The notes: a model not told the origin generated them from the letters alone. A stretch of DNA of 64,000 nucleotides from Micromonospora echinospora (GCF_014203425.1 NZ_JACHJC010000001.1:2852001-2916000); one strand, 5' to 3'. Shown: positions 49,483 to 58,196, numbered from the stretch's first letter. Made by a program: numbers and translations.

Positions 49483-50025
49483 TCAGCCCTGGTGCGGCGG
49501 GTTGTCGACGTCGCGGGAGACGACCTCGCCCTTGGCGTCGACCCAGCCCTTCGGCCGGGCCGGGTTGCCGGCCACCAGCTGGTACGGCTTGACGTCGCGG
49601 GTCACCACCGAACCGGCCGCGATCATCGCGTACTCGCCCACCTCGATGCCGCAGACGAGCGTGGCGTTCGCGCCGATCGAGGCGCCGCGGCGGACCAGCG
49701 TCGGGGTGATCGTCCAGTCCGGATTCTGGGCGCGCGGGCGGAAGTCGTTGGTGAACACCGCGCAGGGGCCCACGAAAACCTCGTCCTCGAGGGTCACGCC
49801 CTGGTAGACCGAGACGTTGTTCTGGATCTTCACCAGGTCGCCCACCGTGACGCCCGCGTCGACGTAGACGTTGCGGCCGATCACGCAGCCGGCGCCGACC
49901 TGTGCGCTCGACCGGATGTGCGCCAGGTGCCAGACCTTGGTGCCGTCGCCGACCTTGGCGCCGTCCTCCACGTCGGCCGTCGGGTGGACGAAGACGGAGG
50001 CGGACCGGTCGTTGCTGTCAGTCAT
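49483..50025 (-). CDS. hexapeptide-repeat nucleotide-sugar N-acetyltransferase (WbpD/WlbB-like)
   Basis: A 180-residue left-handed beta-helix acyltransferase. It has FVHPTADVEDGAKVGDGTKVWHLAHI, GRNVYVDAGVTVG, KIQNNVSVYQGVTLEDEVFVGP, VFTNDFRPRAQN and GASIGANATLVCGIEVGEYAMIAAGSVVTRDV. The WH-HI, KIQNNVSVY and CGIEVGEYA blocks are those of WbpD/WlbB, which acetylates the 3-amino group of UDP-GlcNAc3NA using acetyl-CoA. ATG 50025 is chosen to match family length; ATG 50037 would add four residues. It lacks partner genes next door, but a matching aminotransferase and dehydrogenase lie at 30.7-32.9 kb. Confidence 0.85.
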   Translation of the reverse strand: MTDSNDRSASVFVHPTADVEDGAKVGDGTKVWHLAHIRSSAQVGAGCVIGRNVYVDAGVTVGDLVKIQNNVSVYQGVTLEDEVFVGPCAVFTNDFRPRAQNPDWTITPTLVRRGASIGANATLVCGIEVGEYAMIAAGSVVTRDVKPYQLVAGNPARPKGWVDAKGEVVSRDVDNPPHQG

Positions 50026-50090
50026 CTCAACTCGCATCGTGGCAGGGCGCGTCGCGCCGTCGGGCGGGCTCGACGCAGCATAACTAGCGC

Positions 50091-50429
50091 TCACCCGAGC
50101 AGTTCGGCCACCGCGTCGGCGGCGGGCCGGTCGGCCGGCAGCGGATGCGCGGCGACCACCGCGTCCACCGGCAGCGCGGCGTACAGGTGCGGGAAGAGAG
50201 CGCCGCCGCGGGACACCTCCCAGCGCAGCGCGTCGCCGAGCCGCGCCTCGTCCACCGCGAGCAGAGTCAGGCCGGTGACCCCGGCGAAGACCCGGCGGGC
50301 CGTCTCCACCACCTGGTCGGCGGCGGAGAGGTGTACGTAGCCGTCCTGCCGGTCCATCGCGGTGCCGGTGAACCGCCCGGCGGCCCGTGCCCCGGCCCAC
50401 TCGTCGTCGGAGAGAATCTTGTAGATCAC
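50091..50429 (-). CDS. DUF952 family protein
   Basis: A 112-residue protein with the DUF952 pattern: MIYKILSDDEWAGARAAG, then DRQDGYVHLSAADQVVETARR, LLAVDEARLGDALRWEVSRGGALFPHLYA and LPVDAVVAAHPL. The family has an ADP-ribosyltransferase-like fold, and its cellular role is unknown. The GTG start 50429 is 6 nt after TAGGCT (50436-50441), without a ribosome site, so it is probably leaderless. Confidence 0.88.
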   Translation of the reverse strand: MIYKILSDDEWAGARAAGRFTGTAMDRQDGYVHLSAADQVVETARRVFAGVTGLTLLAVDEARLGDALRWEVSRGGALFPHLYAALPVDAVVAAHPLPADRPAADAVAELLG

Positions 50430-50512
50430 GGCAGCAGCCTAGAGCGCGCTCGCGTCCCGGCGGCGCGTCTGCCACCATTCCCAGGGCACACGTCGAGCGG
50501 AGGGAGGAACGG

Positions 50513-51169
50513 GTGCGGATCCTCCTGGTCGAGGACGACCGTCGGGTCGCCGCCGCGCTGTCGTCCGCGCTGACCCGGCGCGGCTACCAGGTGGAACACG
50601 CGGCCACAGTCGCCGCAGCGCTCTCCGCCGCCCCCTGCGACCTGGTGCTGCTCGACCTGACGCTGCCCGACGGCGACGGCACCGAGGTGTGCCGCGAGCT
50701 GCGCCGGCGCAGCAGCCAGCTCGGCATCATCGCGGTGACCGCGCGCGGCGAGGAACGCGACCGGGTGCTGGGCCTGCGGCTGGGCGCCGACGACTACGTG
50801 GTCAAGCCGTTCTCGATGGTGGAGTTGCAGGCGCGGATCGAGGCGGTGCTGCGCCGCGCCGCGCACACCGTCCCGGAGCGTCACCTCATCGAGGCCGGGC
50901 CGGTGCGCATCGACGTCGGCGGCCGGACGGTGAGCGTGGCCGGCCGGGACGTGGCGCTGACCCGCAAGGAGTTCGACATCCTGCTCTCGCTGGCCCGCCA
51001 GCCGGGGGTGGCGGTGCCGCGCGAGCGGATCCTGCTCGACGTGTGGGGCACCACCTGGGCCGACCGGCACACGGTGGAGGTGCACGTCGGGTCGCTGCGC
51101 GGCAAGCTCGGCGACGCGACGCTCGTGGAGACCGTACGCGGGGTCGGCTACCGGCTCCGCGGCGCGTGA
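50513..51169 (+). CDS. OmpR/PhoB-family response regulator
   Basis: A 218-residue regulator. The receiver domain has LLVEDDRRVAAAL (acidic pair), phospho-acceptor Asp48 in VLLDLTLPDGDG, the Thr in AVTARGEE and Lys in VVKPFS. The C-terminal winged helix has LTRKEFDILLSLA, VWGTTWADRHTVEVHVGSLRGKLG and VRGVGYRL. GGAGGGAGG precedes GTG 50513. The histidine kinase gene starts 10 bp downstream. A TAXI lipoprotein gene converges on the pair, a likely regulatory partner or target. Confidence 0.93.
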   Translation: MRILLVEDDRRVAAALSSALTRRGYQVEHAATVAAALSAAPCDLVLLDLTLPDGDGTEVCRELRRRSSQLGIIAVTARGEERDRVLGLRLGADDYVVKPFSMVELQARIEAVLRRAAHTVPERHLIEAGPVRIDVGGRTVSVAGRDVALTRKEFDILLSLARQPGVAVPRERILLDVWGTTWADRHTVEVHVGSLRGKLGDATLVETVRGVGYRLRGA

Positions 51170-51179
51170 GGAGGGGCCC

Positions 51180-52649
51180 GTGCGTCGCCGCCTGGTGATC
51201 AGCTATCTGCTGCTGATGGTGCTCGTCCTGATCGCCCTGGAGACGCCGCTGGCGTTCACGCTGGCCTCCCGGGAGACCGACCGGGTACGCGCCGATCGCC
51301 TCGCCGACGCCACCCGCTTCGCCTCGCTGGCCGGCCCGGCGCTGCGCGGCGGCAGTCCTGGCCCGCTCGACGGGGAACTGGCCGCCTACGACGCCCTCTA
51401 CAACATCGGCGCCGCGGTGGTGGACCGGGAGCGCCGTACCGTGGCCGCCTCGTCGGCCTGGGAGCCGGGCGCGGGCACCGGCCCGGCGCTCGACACCGCG
51501 CTGTCCGGGCAGCAGTTCAGCGGGCCGGAGTCGGTCTGGCCGTGGGGCGACGGGCCGGTGGTGACCGCCGTGCCGATCAACGACGGCGGCGAGGTGCTCG
51601 GCGCCGTGGTGACCACCAGCCCGGCGGACGGGGTACGCCGTACCGTCAGCACATGGTGGCTGCTGCTGGCCGGCATCGGCCTGCTCGCGGTGCTGGCCTG
51701 CGTCTCCACCGCGTTCGGGCTGGCCGGCTGGGTGCTGCGCCCGGTCACCGAGCTGGACGCGGTGACCCACGAGATCGCCGAGGGCCGCCGGACCGCGCGG
51801 GTACGCCCCCGGCTCGGGCCACCCGAGCTGCGCCGGCTCGCGACGAGCTTCAACGACATGGCCGACGCGGTCTCCGACGTGATGGACCGGCAGCGCGCGT
51901 TCGTCGCGCACGCCAGCCACCAGCTCCGCAACCCGCTGACCGCGTTGCGGCTGCGGGTGGAGGAACTGGGTCCCAGCCTCGGCGACGCCGACGGGCGGGC
52001 CGAGCACCGGCTCGCGCTGGAGGAAACCGACCGGCTGGCCACCGTGCTCGACGCGCTGCTGACCCTGGCTCGCGCCGAGCGGGAGGAGAACCAGCGGGTC
52101 ACCGTGGACGCCGCCGCCTCGGCCGCCTCCCGGGTGGCGGCCTGGCTGCCGCTGGCCCGGCACCGCGAGGTCGCGCTGCGCCTCGACGCGGACGGCGCGC
52201 CGGTGTACGCCCGCACCGTGCCCACCGCCATCGACCAGGCGCTGGACGCCCTGATCGACAACGCGGTGAAGTTCAGCGGGGTCGGGGGAGAGGTGACGGT
52301 GACCGTCCGGGCCGCCGAGGGCGGTACGGCGCTCACCGTCCGGGACACCGGCCCGGGCATGACGGCCAGCCAGCTGGACCAGGCCACCGAGCGGTTCTGG
52401 CGGGCGCCGGACGTGCAGAACGTGGACGGCGCGGGACTCGGACTGACCATCGCCGCGGTGCTCGTGGACGCCTCGGACGGCCGGCTCACCATGCGCCAGG
52501 GCGAGCCCCGGGGTCTGGTCGCCGAGTTGTGGTTCCCGGCGCCGGCCGGCGACCCGGTGGAGGCCGGCGACAAGGCCGCGGCGGACAGCCCGGCCGAGGC
52601 CGGCGGCACGGTGGGCGCCCGGCGCGACGGCGAGCCGGTCAGCCGCTGA
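51180..52649 (+). CDS. sensor histidine kinase
   Basis: The protein has 489 residues. TM1 is at 5-27 (LVISYLLLMVLVLIALETPLAF with the first residues), an extracellular sensor region of about 130 residues follows, then TM2 around 160-185 (LLLAGIGLLAVLACVSTAFGLAGWVL), a HAMP domain, and the phospho-acceptor His247 in SHQLRNPLTAL. The ATPase has DNAVKFSG (N box), DTGPGM (G1) and GAGLGLTIAAVLV (G2). The tail is disordered. It forms an operon with the response regulator. The signal is unknown; the nearby TAXI binding protein could present a small carboxylate to the sensor domain. Confidence 0.92.
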   Translation: MRRRLVISYLLLMVLVLIALETPLAFTLASRETDRVRADRLADATRFASLAGPALRGGSPGPLDGELAAYDALYNIGAAVVDRERRTVAASSAWEPGAGTGPALDTALSGQQFSGPESVWPWGDGPVVTAVPINDGGEVLGAVVTTSPADGVRRTVSTWWLLLAGIGLLAVLACVSTAFGLAGWVLRPVTELDAVTHEIAEGRRTARVRPRLGPPELRRLATSFNDMADAVSDVMDRQRAFVAHASHQLRNPLTALRLRVEELGPSLGDADGRAEHRLALEETDRLATVLDALLTLARAEREENQRVTVDAAASAASRVAAWLPLARHREVALRLDADGAPVYARTVPTAIDQALDALIDNAVKFSGVGGEVTVTVRAAEGGTALTVRDTGPGMTASQLDQATERFWRAPDVQNVDGAGLGLTIAAVLVDASDGRLTMRQGEPRGLVAELWFPAPAGDPVEAGDKAAADSPAEAGGTVGARRDGEPVSR

Positions 52650-52679
52650 CCGCGCCTCGGCCGCAGCCCACAGCCGGGC

Positions 52680-53621
52680 TCAGGGCTTGGCGGCGCGGTA
52701 CCACTGCGCCGCGCCCGGGTGCAGCGGCAGCGGGGTGGTGACGATCGCCGACCGAGGGCTCATCCGTCCCGCCGCCGGGTGGGCGGCGGCCAGTTCCGCC
52801 CGGCGCTCCATCAGCAGCCGGGTCACGTCGCGCACCAGCGCGGCGGGCAGGTCGGCGCGGACGATCAGGTAGTTCGGGTTCGCCACGGTGCTGACCGGTT
52901 CCGCCTGGTACATGGTGCGGGGGATGTCCCGGGTCACGTAGACCTGCCCGTACCCGCGGCGCAGCGACTCGGTCCACTCGCCCAGGTCCACGATCCGCAG
53001 CGAGGTCCGCTGGGCCAGGTCGGCGACGCCGCGTACGGGCAGTCCGCCGGAGAAGAAGAACGCGTCGATCCGGCCGTCCCGCAGGGCGGTCATCGAGTCG
53101 TCCAACCCGAGGTGCTCCTGGCGGATCCGGCCGCCGTCGAGCTGGGCCACCTTCAGCAGGCGAGTGGCGGTGATCTCGGTGCCGGACCCGTCGGCGCCCA
53201 CCGAGACCCGGTGGCCACGCAGGTCGGCGAGCGTGCGGATCGGCCCCCCGGCGCGGGTGACCAGGTGCAGCAGGTCGTCGTAGACGCGGGCCACGGCGAG
53301 CACGGACGGGTGCTCGGGTTCACGCGGCGGGAGCACGTCGGCCTGGGTGAAGCCCAGTTCCGCCGCGCCGGAGCCGACCAGCCGGACGTTCTGCGCCGAG
53401 GCGGCGGTGACCACCACCTCGGCCCGTACCCCGGGCAGCTCCCGGTTGAGCACGGCGGCGAGCGACTGGCCGAAGGCGTGATAGACGGCGGTCGGGCTGC
53501 CGGTGGCGATGCGGATGCGGGTCGGCTCGGCCGGCTCGTCCCGGCATCCGGCCAGGCCGGAGACGAGCAGCAGCGCCAGCACGAGCGGGGCGGCGGCGCG
53601 CACAGGCCAGTGTCGGCTCAC
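52680..53621 (-). CDS. TAXI family TRAP-type solute-binding lipoprotein
   Basis: A 313-residue lipoprotein with an N-terminal membrane segment and lipobox SGLAGC (lipid Cys26). The rest is a TAXI (NMT1-like) periplasmic-binding fold: RIRIATGSPTAVYHAFGQSLA, TAASAQNVRLVGSGAAELGFTQAD, SVGADGSGTEITATRLL, DAFFFSGGLPV and NPNYLIVRADLP. TAXI proteins bind small acids such as glutamate or 2-oxoglutarate. No TRAP permease gene is near. GTG 53621 has a poor ribosome site; an upstream in-frame start would add 23 basic residues. Confidence 0.9.
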   Translation of the reverse strand: MSRHWPVRAAAPLVLALLLVSGLAGCRDEPAEPTRIRIATGSPTAVYHAFGQSLAAVLNRELPGVRAEVVVTAASAQNVRLVGSGAAELGFTQADVLPPREPEHPSVLAVARVYDDLLHLVTRAGGPIRTLADLRGHRVSVGADGSGTEITATRLLKVAQLDGGRIRQEHLGLDDSMTALRDGRIDAFFFSGGLPVRGVADLAQRTSLRIVDLGEWTESLRRGYGQVYVTRDIPRTMYQAEPVSTVANPNYLIVRADLPAALVRDVTRLLMERRAELAAAHPAAGRMSPRSAIVTTPLPLHPGAAQWYRAAKP

Positions 53622-53726
53622 GGGCTGCACTCTGCGCCGTGCACCCGCCACCGCGCAAGCCCACCGCCGCGCAAGTCGCCCCTCGCGCAAGTCGCCCGCC
53701 GGGTAGGGCCCGGGCGGCCGGGCCGG

Positions 53727-54380
53727 TCAGCCGGCGGCGGCCAGCTCCGCGCTCTCGGTGATCCGGGTCCGGTACTCCCCGTTGGGCACGATCACCAGGA
53801 AGCAGCCCGCACCCGGCCGCAGCGCCGCCGGCACCTCCAGCAGCGCCGCGCTGCGGACCAGCACCGCCGCCAGGTCGCGGTCGGCCAGCCGGATGCCGAG
53901 GCAGTGCCGGCGTACGTGCCGGCCACCGGCGAGCAGCGCCGCCCGCCAGGCCGCCGCCGCCAGCCGGGGCCGCCAGAGCCGCCGTGCCGCCGAGGCGCCC
54001 GGGAACGGCCCGCCGAGCAGCTCCCGGCGGCCCTGCCGCCAACCGGTGGTGAGCAGATTCGCGTACGCCGCCCGGTGCTGCGGCGGCACCGCCAGCCGGT
54101 GCAGCTCGTACCGGCGGCGCAGGCCACCTGTGGTCAGTTCGTGCTGCACCGGCACGTCGAGCCGCCCCAGCAGCTGCCGCATCCGGTGCGCCGCGTCCTC
54201 GCGGTTGAACTCGGCGATCCCGCCCCGGTGCGGTCCGGGGTCCAGGCGGCGTACGTCGGCGGCCGGCGGCGGCGTGCAGCGCACCATGCAGGCGATCTCG
54301 AAGGCGTCGGTCAGGGTCAGCCAGTCCAGCGGCGGGGACGGGCGGGGGCGGTCGAGTAGCGAGGTGGGCTCGGCGAGCAT
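53727..54380 (-). CDS. hypothetical protein
   Basis: The protein has 217 residues, soluble, Arg/Ala/Leu rich. The first 60 residues contain LDWLTLTDAFEIACMVRCTPPPAADVRRL; the middle has a helical part (EDAAHRMRQLLGRLDV) and the end GAGCFLVIVPNGEYRTRITES. GAGGAG is well placed before ATG 54380. No family is recognised. It lies between the TAXI lipoprotein and YaaA-like genes, all leftward, with gaps of about 105 and 110 bp. Confidence 0.65.
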   Translation of the reverse strand: MLAEPTSLLDRPRPSPPLDWLTLTDAFEIACMVRCTPPPAADVRRLDPGPHRGGIAEFNREDAAHRMRQLLGRLDVPVQHELTTGGLRRRYELHRLAVPPQHRAAYANLLTTGWRQGRRELLGGPFPGASAARRLWRPRLAAAAWRAALLAGGRHVRRHCLGIRLADRDLAAVLVRSAALLEVPAALRPGAGCFLVIVPNGEYRTRITESAELAAAG

Positions 54381-54490
54381 CGGCTCAGCTCCTCGGGTCA
54401 GAGTCGGGGTACCTCTACCGTCGTCGCCAACCGCCGGGCCGGGAACCGATGCGGCCGAGCCTTGAGCAAAATTTGCGGGAAGCCCGCCGC

Positions 54491-55288
54491 TCAGAGTTCG
54501 GTGACCACCAGGTCGACCTGCCGCGGCCGCCCGGCCGACCGGGGTGCCTCCTCGACCGTGTACTTGAGGTCCCGCAGCACGCCCACCAGCGCGTCGGCGG
54601 TGCGCGGCCGGGCGTCGGCGAGCAGCAGATCCCGCACCAGGCGGCCCTTCGTCGCCTTGTTGAAGTGGCTCACCACCGACCGCGTCGGCGTGCCGTCCAC
54701 GGTCCGCTCGTGCAGCACCCGCACCGTCACCGTGCGTTCGGCGAGCGCGCCGCGCGGCGTCCAGGTGGCCGCGTACGCGCCGGAGCGCAGGTCCAGCACC
54801 GGGCCGCGTCCCGCGGCGGGCTCCAGCACGGGGCCGAGCGCGGAACGCCAGTACGCCGACAGCGCCCCGAGCCCGGGCAGCCGCGCCCCGATCGGGCAGC
54901 GGTACGGCGGGATCCGGTCGGCGAGGCGTACCGCCCCCCACAGCCCGGAGCTGATCAGCACCTGGCGGCGGGCCGCCCGCTGCGCGTCGGCGGGCAGCGT
55001 GTCCAGCCCGAGCGCCTCGTAGAGCACCCCGGTGTAGAGCCGCCCGGCGGGTGCCGTGGCCGCCTCCCGCAGCCGGGCGTTGCGCCGCAGCTCGCCGCGC
55101 TGCCCCTCGGTCAGGCCCAGCGCGGTCCGGGCCGCCGCCTCGTCCGGCCCGGCGCACAGGTCGACGAGCGCGGTCAGCACCGCCTCCCGGGCCGGGTTCA
55201 GCTCGGTCAGGGACAGCCGGGACAGGTCCAGCCGGCGGCCGGTGCCGGCCTCGGCCTTCCCCTCCGACGGGGGCAGCAGGATGAGCAC
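54491..55288 (-). CDS. yaaA: YaaA family peroxide-stress protein
   Basis: A 265-residue member of the YaaA (DUF328/UPF0246) family. It has LILLPPSEGKAEAG at the very start, TGVLYEALGLDTL, VLISSGLWGAVRLADRIPPYRCPIGARLP, and late RSVVSHFNKATKGRLVRDLLL. E. coli YaaA lowers free iron and protects DNA from peroxide. GTG 55288 is chosen over GTG 55294: TACGCT ends 6 nt before it (leaderless pattern), and MLILLPPSEGK equals the usual family start. Confidence 0.88.
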   Translation of the reverse strand: MLILLPPSEGKAEAGTGRRLDLSRLSLTELNPAREAVLTALVDLCAGPDEAAARTALGLTEGQRGELRRNARLREAATAPAGRLYTGVLYEALGLDTLPADAQRAARRQVLISSGLWGAVRLADRIPPYRCPIGARLPGLGALSAYWRSALGPVLEPAAGRGPVLDLRSGAYAATWTPRGALAERTVTVRVLHERTVDGTPTRSVVSHFNKATKGRLVRDLLLADARPRTADALVGVLRDLKYTVEEAPRSAGRPRQVDLVVTEL

Positions 55289-55310
55289 CGGCACAGCGTA
55301 CGGGCCGGCC

Positions 55311-56915
55311 TCAGCGCCACGGCCGCACGGCACGGTCGGGGTGGTACACGCGACTGCCGCCCACCTCGGCCACCACCGCCGCGTCGGCGCGCCCGTCCAG
55401 CAGCCGCCGCAGCGTGCGCTCGGCGGGGGAGCCGACGTCCACCACGTACCCGGGCCGCGCCGCGCGCGCCACCCGCTGCCAGTACGCCGGATAGCGGTTC
55501 TGCCCCGGCGTCAGCGCACCGTCGAGCACGCCGCAGGCGACAGTTTCCCCGGTGTTGAAGATCAGCCGGTTGCAGGTCCAGTAGTCCCCGTACACCTCGT
55601 GCAGGCCGGCCCGCCGGACCGTGTCCGCCAGCCGCCGGGCCGCCTGCTCCTCGGCGCGTACGCCCGGCACGCCGGCCAGGAACGCCACGGTGCCGGCCAG
55701 CGTCGCGGCGGTCAGCCCGGCCAGCACCGCCGCCGCCGTGGCGCCGCCGAGGCGGGCGGCCCGCCCGGCGGTGGCCCGCAGCGCGTGCGCGGCGGCCAGC
55801 CAGAGCGGCCACAGCACGGCCGGCAACGAGATCTGCAGCACCGACAGGTAGCGGGCGTTGCCCAGCGGGTCGGTCGCGGCGAGCGGGCTGCGCACGTACG
55901 CCAGCAGGGTCAGCGCCGCGCCCACGACCAGGGCGAGGATCGCCGCGGCCCGGACCCGCGCGGCGCGGTCGGCGGCCCTGCGGTAGGCGACCAGGCCGAG
56001 CGCGGCGGCGGCCACCAGCAGCACCGGGTAGAGCAGGCCGAACCACTGCGCCCAGCGCGCGCAGCCGTCCATCGGGCACAGGCCGGACGCCAGCGGCACC
56101 CCCTCCAGCAGTCCGCCGCGCAGCCGCTCGGCGAGCGACGGCGCGACGCCCTCCTTGGTGCTGATCTCCCGGAACACCGACAGCGAGTCCTGCCCGGGCG
56201 GCGCGACGATGTTGTCCTTGACCACCGGGGCGATCCCGGCGGCGAAGCCCGCCACCAGCAGCACGCCCGGCCAGCCGATCAGCTCCCGGGGCACGGCCAG
56301 GACCAGCACCACGCCCGCCACCAGCAGGTACGGCGCGATCAGCCAGTCCGACCAGAGCGCCAGCCCGGCGAGCAGCCCGAACGCGCCGGTGGCCAGCCAG
56401 CGGTGCCGGACCCGGTCCTCACCGAGGGCGACCGCGAGCAGCAGCATCGCCAGCACCGCCGGCTTCACCTCGGGCCGGCCCCCGACCACGGTGAGCTGGT
56501 CGCGGACCACCCGCTCCGAGCCGAGCGCAAGCAGGCCCACCACGACCACGGCGAGCCAGGGGGAGAACAGGCGGCGGGTCAGCCGGTACGCCAGCCACAG
56601 GAACACCGCGAAGAGCGCGAGCAGCGGCAGCCGCAGCACCGGCCAGCTCGGTCCGGCCCAGCCGACCAGCGGCGCGGCCAGGTAGGACTCCAGCACGCCC
56701 ATGTAGCGCTGGCCGTAGAGGAAGACCGGCCGCTCCCGGCCGGCGGCGATGTGCAGCGCGGCCAGTCCGAACGTGGCCTCGTCGCTGTTCGACGCGGGCA
56801 CTGTGAGCAGCGTCAGCACCAGGCGGTAGCCGACACCGGCCACGCCGAGCAGCAACGCCACCAGCGCCGGTGCGTCCGGACGCCGTCGTACCGGGTCCCG
56901 CTTCGCTGTCGACAC
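55311..56915 (-). CDS. polytopic membrane protein, GT-C glycosyltransferase-like
   Basis: The protein has 534 residues with about 11 helices. LLTVPASNSDEATFGLAALHIAAGRERPVFLYGQRYMGVLESYLAAPLVGW (residues about 38-88) has the DEA acidic first loop and the FLYGQ-YMG-LE pattern of actinobacterial GT-C proteins of the PMT/ArnT superfamily. The soluble C-terminal part has Cys-containing loops (DYWTCNRLIFNTGETVACG), likely external. The start is GTG 56915, behind GGGGG; TTG 56921 is possible. Donor and acceptor are unknown. Confidence 0.8.
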   Translation of the reverse strand: MSTAKRDPVRRRPDAPALVALLLGVAGVGYRLVLTLLTVPASNSDEATFGLAALHIAAGRERPVFLYGQRYMGVLESYLAAPLVGWAGPSWPVLRLPLLALFAVFLWLAYRLTRRLFSPWLAVVVVGLLALGSERVVRDQLTVVGGRPEVKPAVLAMLLLAVALGEDRVRHRWLATGAFGLLAGLALWSDWLIAPYLLVAGVVLVLAVPRELIGWPGVLLVAGFAAGIAPVVKDNIVAPPGQDSLSVFREISTKEGVAPSLAERLRGGLLEGVPLASGLCPMDGCARWAQWFGLLYPVLLVAAAALGLVAYRRAADRAARVRAAAILALVVGAALTLLAYVRSPLAATDPLGNARYLSVLQISLPAVLWPLWLAAAHALRATAGRAARLGGATAAAVLAGLTAATLAGTVAFLAGVPGVRAEEQAARRLADTVRRAGLHEVYGDYWTCNRLIFNTGETVACGVLDGALTPGQNRYPAYWQRVARAARPGYVVDVGSPAERTLRRLLDGRADAAVVAEVGGSRVYHPDRAVRPWR

Positions 56916-57034
56916 GACCAACGCCCCCGTCGTCGCCCCGACCGCAGTCTGTCACGGCGCGACGCGGCTCCGAGGGCCGATCGGTGTGGATCACTCGCGT
57001 GGCCGGGCCCGGCCGGTTGTGGCAGTGTTGCAGC

Positions 57035-58075
57035 GTGCCACCCACACCACCGGACCAGCTGGCCGTGCCGCGACTGCACCGCGCCGCGCGCTTCGAGGAC
57101 GCCGTGCACGGCCTGGTGGAGCGCCGGTTGCGGCGCACCGGGTGGCAGCCCAACATCATCGCGTACGCGGGCTACGGCGCCCCGGGCTGGGCGCGGGTGC
57201 TCTGCCGGGTGCTGCTGGGCCGCCCGGACACCCGGCGGCGGGGCCGCCTGGACAAGGTGCGGGGCTGGCGCAGCTTCGCGACGCTGCCCGCCAAGCACGT
57301 CCGGGTGACCATCGAGGCCGACGGCGTGCGCCAGGAGGTGACCGCGGACCGCAGCGGGTTCGTCGACACCGTGATCGAGGGCGACTTCACCCCGGGCTGG
57401 GGCTGCGTACGCCTCAGCGTCGCCGACGCCGAGCCGGTGGAGGCGCTGGTCCGCGTGCTCGACCCGGCTGTCCGTTTCGGCATCCTCTCCGACATCGACG
57501 ACACCGTCATGGTGACCGCGCTGCCCCGGCCGCTGCTCGCCGCGTGGAACACGTTCGTGCTGGACGAGCACGCCCGCACCGCCGTGCCGGGCATGGCGGT
57601 GCTGTACGAGCGGCTGGCCACCGCCCACCCGGGCGCGCCGGTCTTCTACCTGTCCACCGGCGCCTGGAACGTCGCGCCGACGCTGACCCGGTTCCTGTCC
57701 CGGCACCTCTACCCGGCCGGGCCGCTGCTGCTCACCGACTGGGGGCCGACCGCGGACCGCTGGTTCCGCAGCGGCCGGGAACACAAGCGGGCCACGCTGG
57801 CCCGGCTGGCCCGGGAGTTCCCCGAGGTGCGGTGGCTGCTGATCGGCGACGACGGGCAGCACGACCCGGAGATCTACCGGGAGTTCGCCGCCGCGCACCC
57901 GGACCACGTCGCAGGGGTGGCGATCCGGCAGCTGTCGCCGACGCAGTCGGTGCTGGCCGGCAGCCTCCCGGCACCGCCCGGACGTTCCTCATCGGGCCCG
58001 ATCGGCCAGAAGTGGCTCAGCGCCCCCGACGGCGCCGGCCTATGGAAGCTCCTGCGCGAATCCGACCTGGTCTGA
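57035..58075 (+). CDS. App1-like phosphatidate phosphatase domain protein (DUF2183)
   Basis: A 346-residue protein. A small beta domain (about 60-140) precedes the HAD-like App1 catalytic domain with GILSDIDDTVMVT (DxDxT, nucleophile Asp near residue 152), VFYLSTGAWNVAP, GREHKRATLARL and LLIGDDGQHDPEIYREFAAAHP. Yeast App1 dephosphorylates phosphatidate; bacterial members are little studied. GTG 57035 lies 6 nt after CAGTGT with no ribosome site, so a leaderless start is possible. It is divergent from the GT-C gene. Confidence 0.87.
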   Translation: MPPTPPDQLAVPRLHRAARFEDAVHGLVERRLRRTGWQPNIIAYAGYGAPGWARVLCRVLLGRPDTRRRGRLDKVRGWRSFATLPAKHVRVTIEADGVRQEVTADRSGFVDTVIEGDFTPGWGCVRLSVADAEPVEALVRVLDPAVRFGILSDIDDTVMVTALPRPLLAAWNTFVLDEHARTAVPGMAVLYERLATAHPGAPVFYLSTGAWNVAPTLTRFLSRHLYPAGPLLLTDWGPTADRWFRSGREHKRATLARLAREFPEVRWLLIGDDGQHDPEIYREFAAAHPDHVAGVAIRQLSPTQSVLAGSLPAPPGRSSSGPIGQKWLSAPDGAGLWKLLRESDLV

Positions 58076-58156
58076 CTCCTGCGGTCGCGCCCGCGCCGAC
58101 GGGCGGTCGCTCAACACGTTGCGTAGTCCCGCCCCAGGAAACTCCTCCTCGCGACG

Positions 58157-58196
58157 GTTATGACTCAGAGGCATAAATATTCCTCTGAGTCATAAC
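58157..58196. repeat. 40-bp AT-rich perfect palindrome
   Basis: Arms GTTATGACTCAGAGG and CCTCTGAGTCATAAC (15 bp, perfect) with a 10-nt loop CATAAATATT. It is strikingly AT rich in this genome. It lies about 80 bp after the App1 gene and may serve as its terminator. The rest of the gap (58076-58289) shows no gene. Confidence 0.75.

Noticed and set aside
24782..50025. The wall-polymer locus as a recent genomic island.
   Set aside because: GC content and codon use look the same as in flanking genes, and no integrase, tRNA or direct-repeat boundary is visible.
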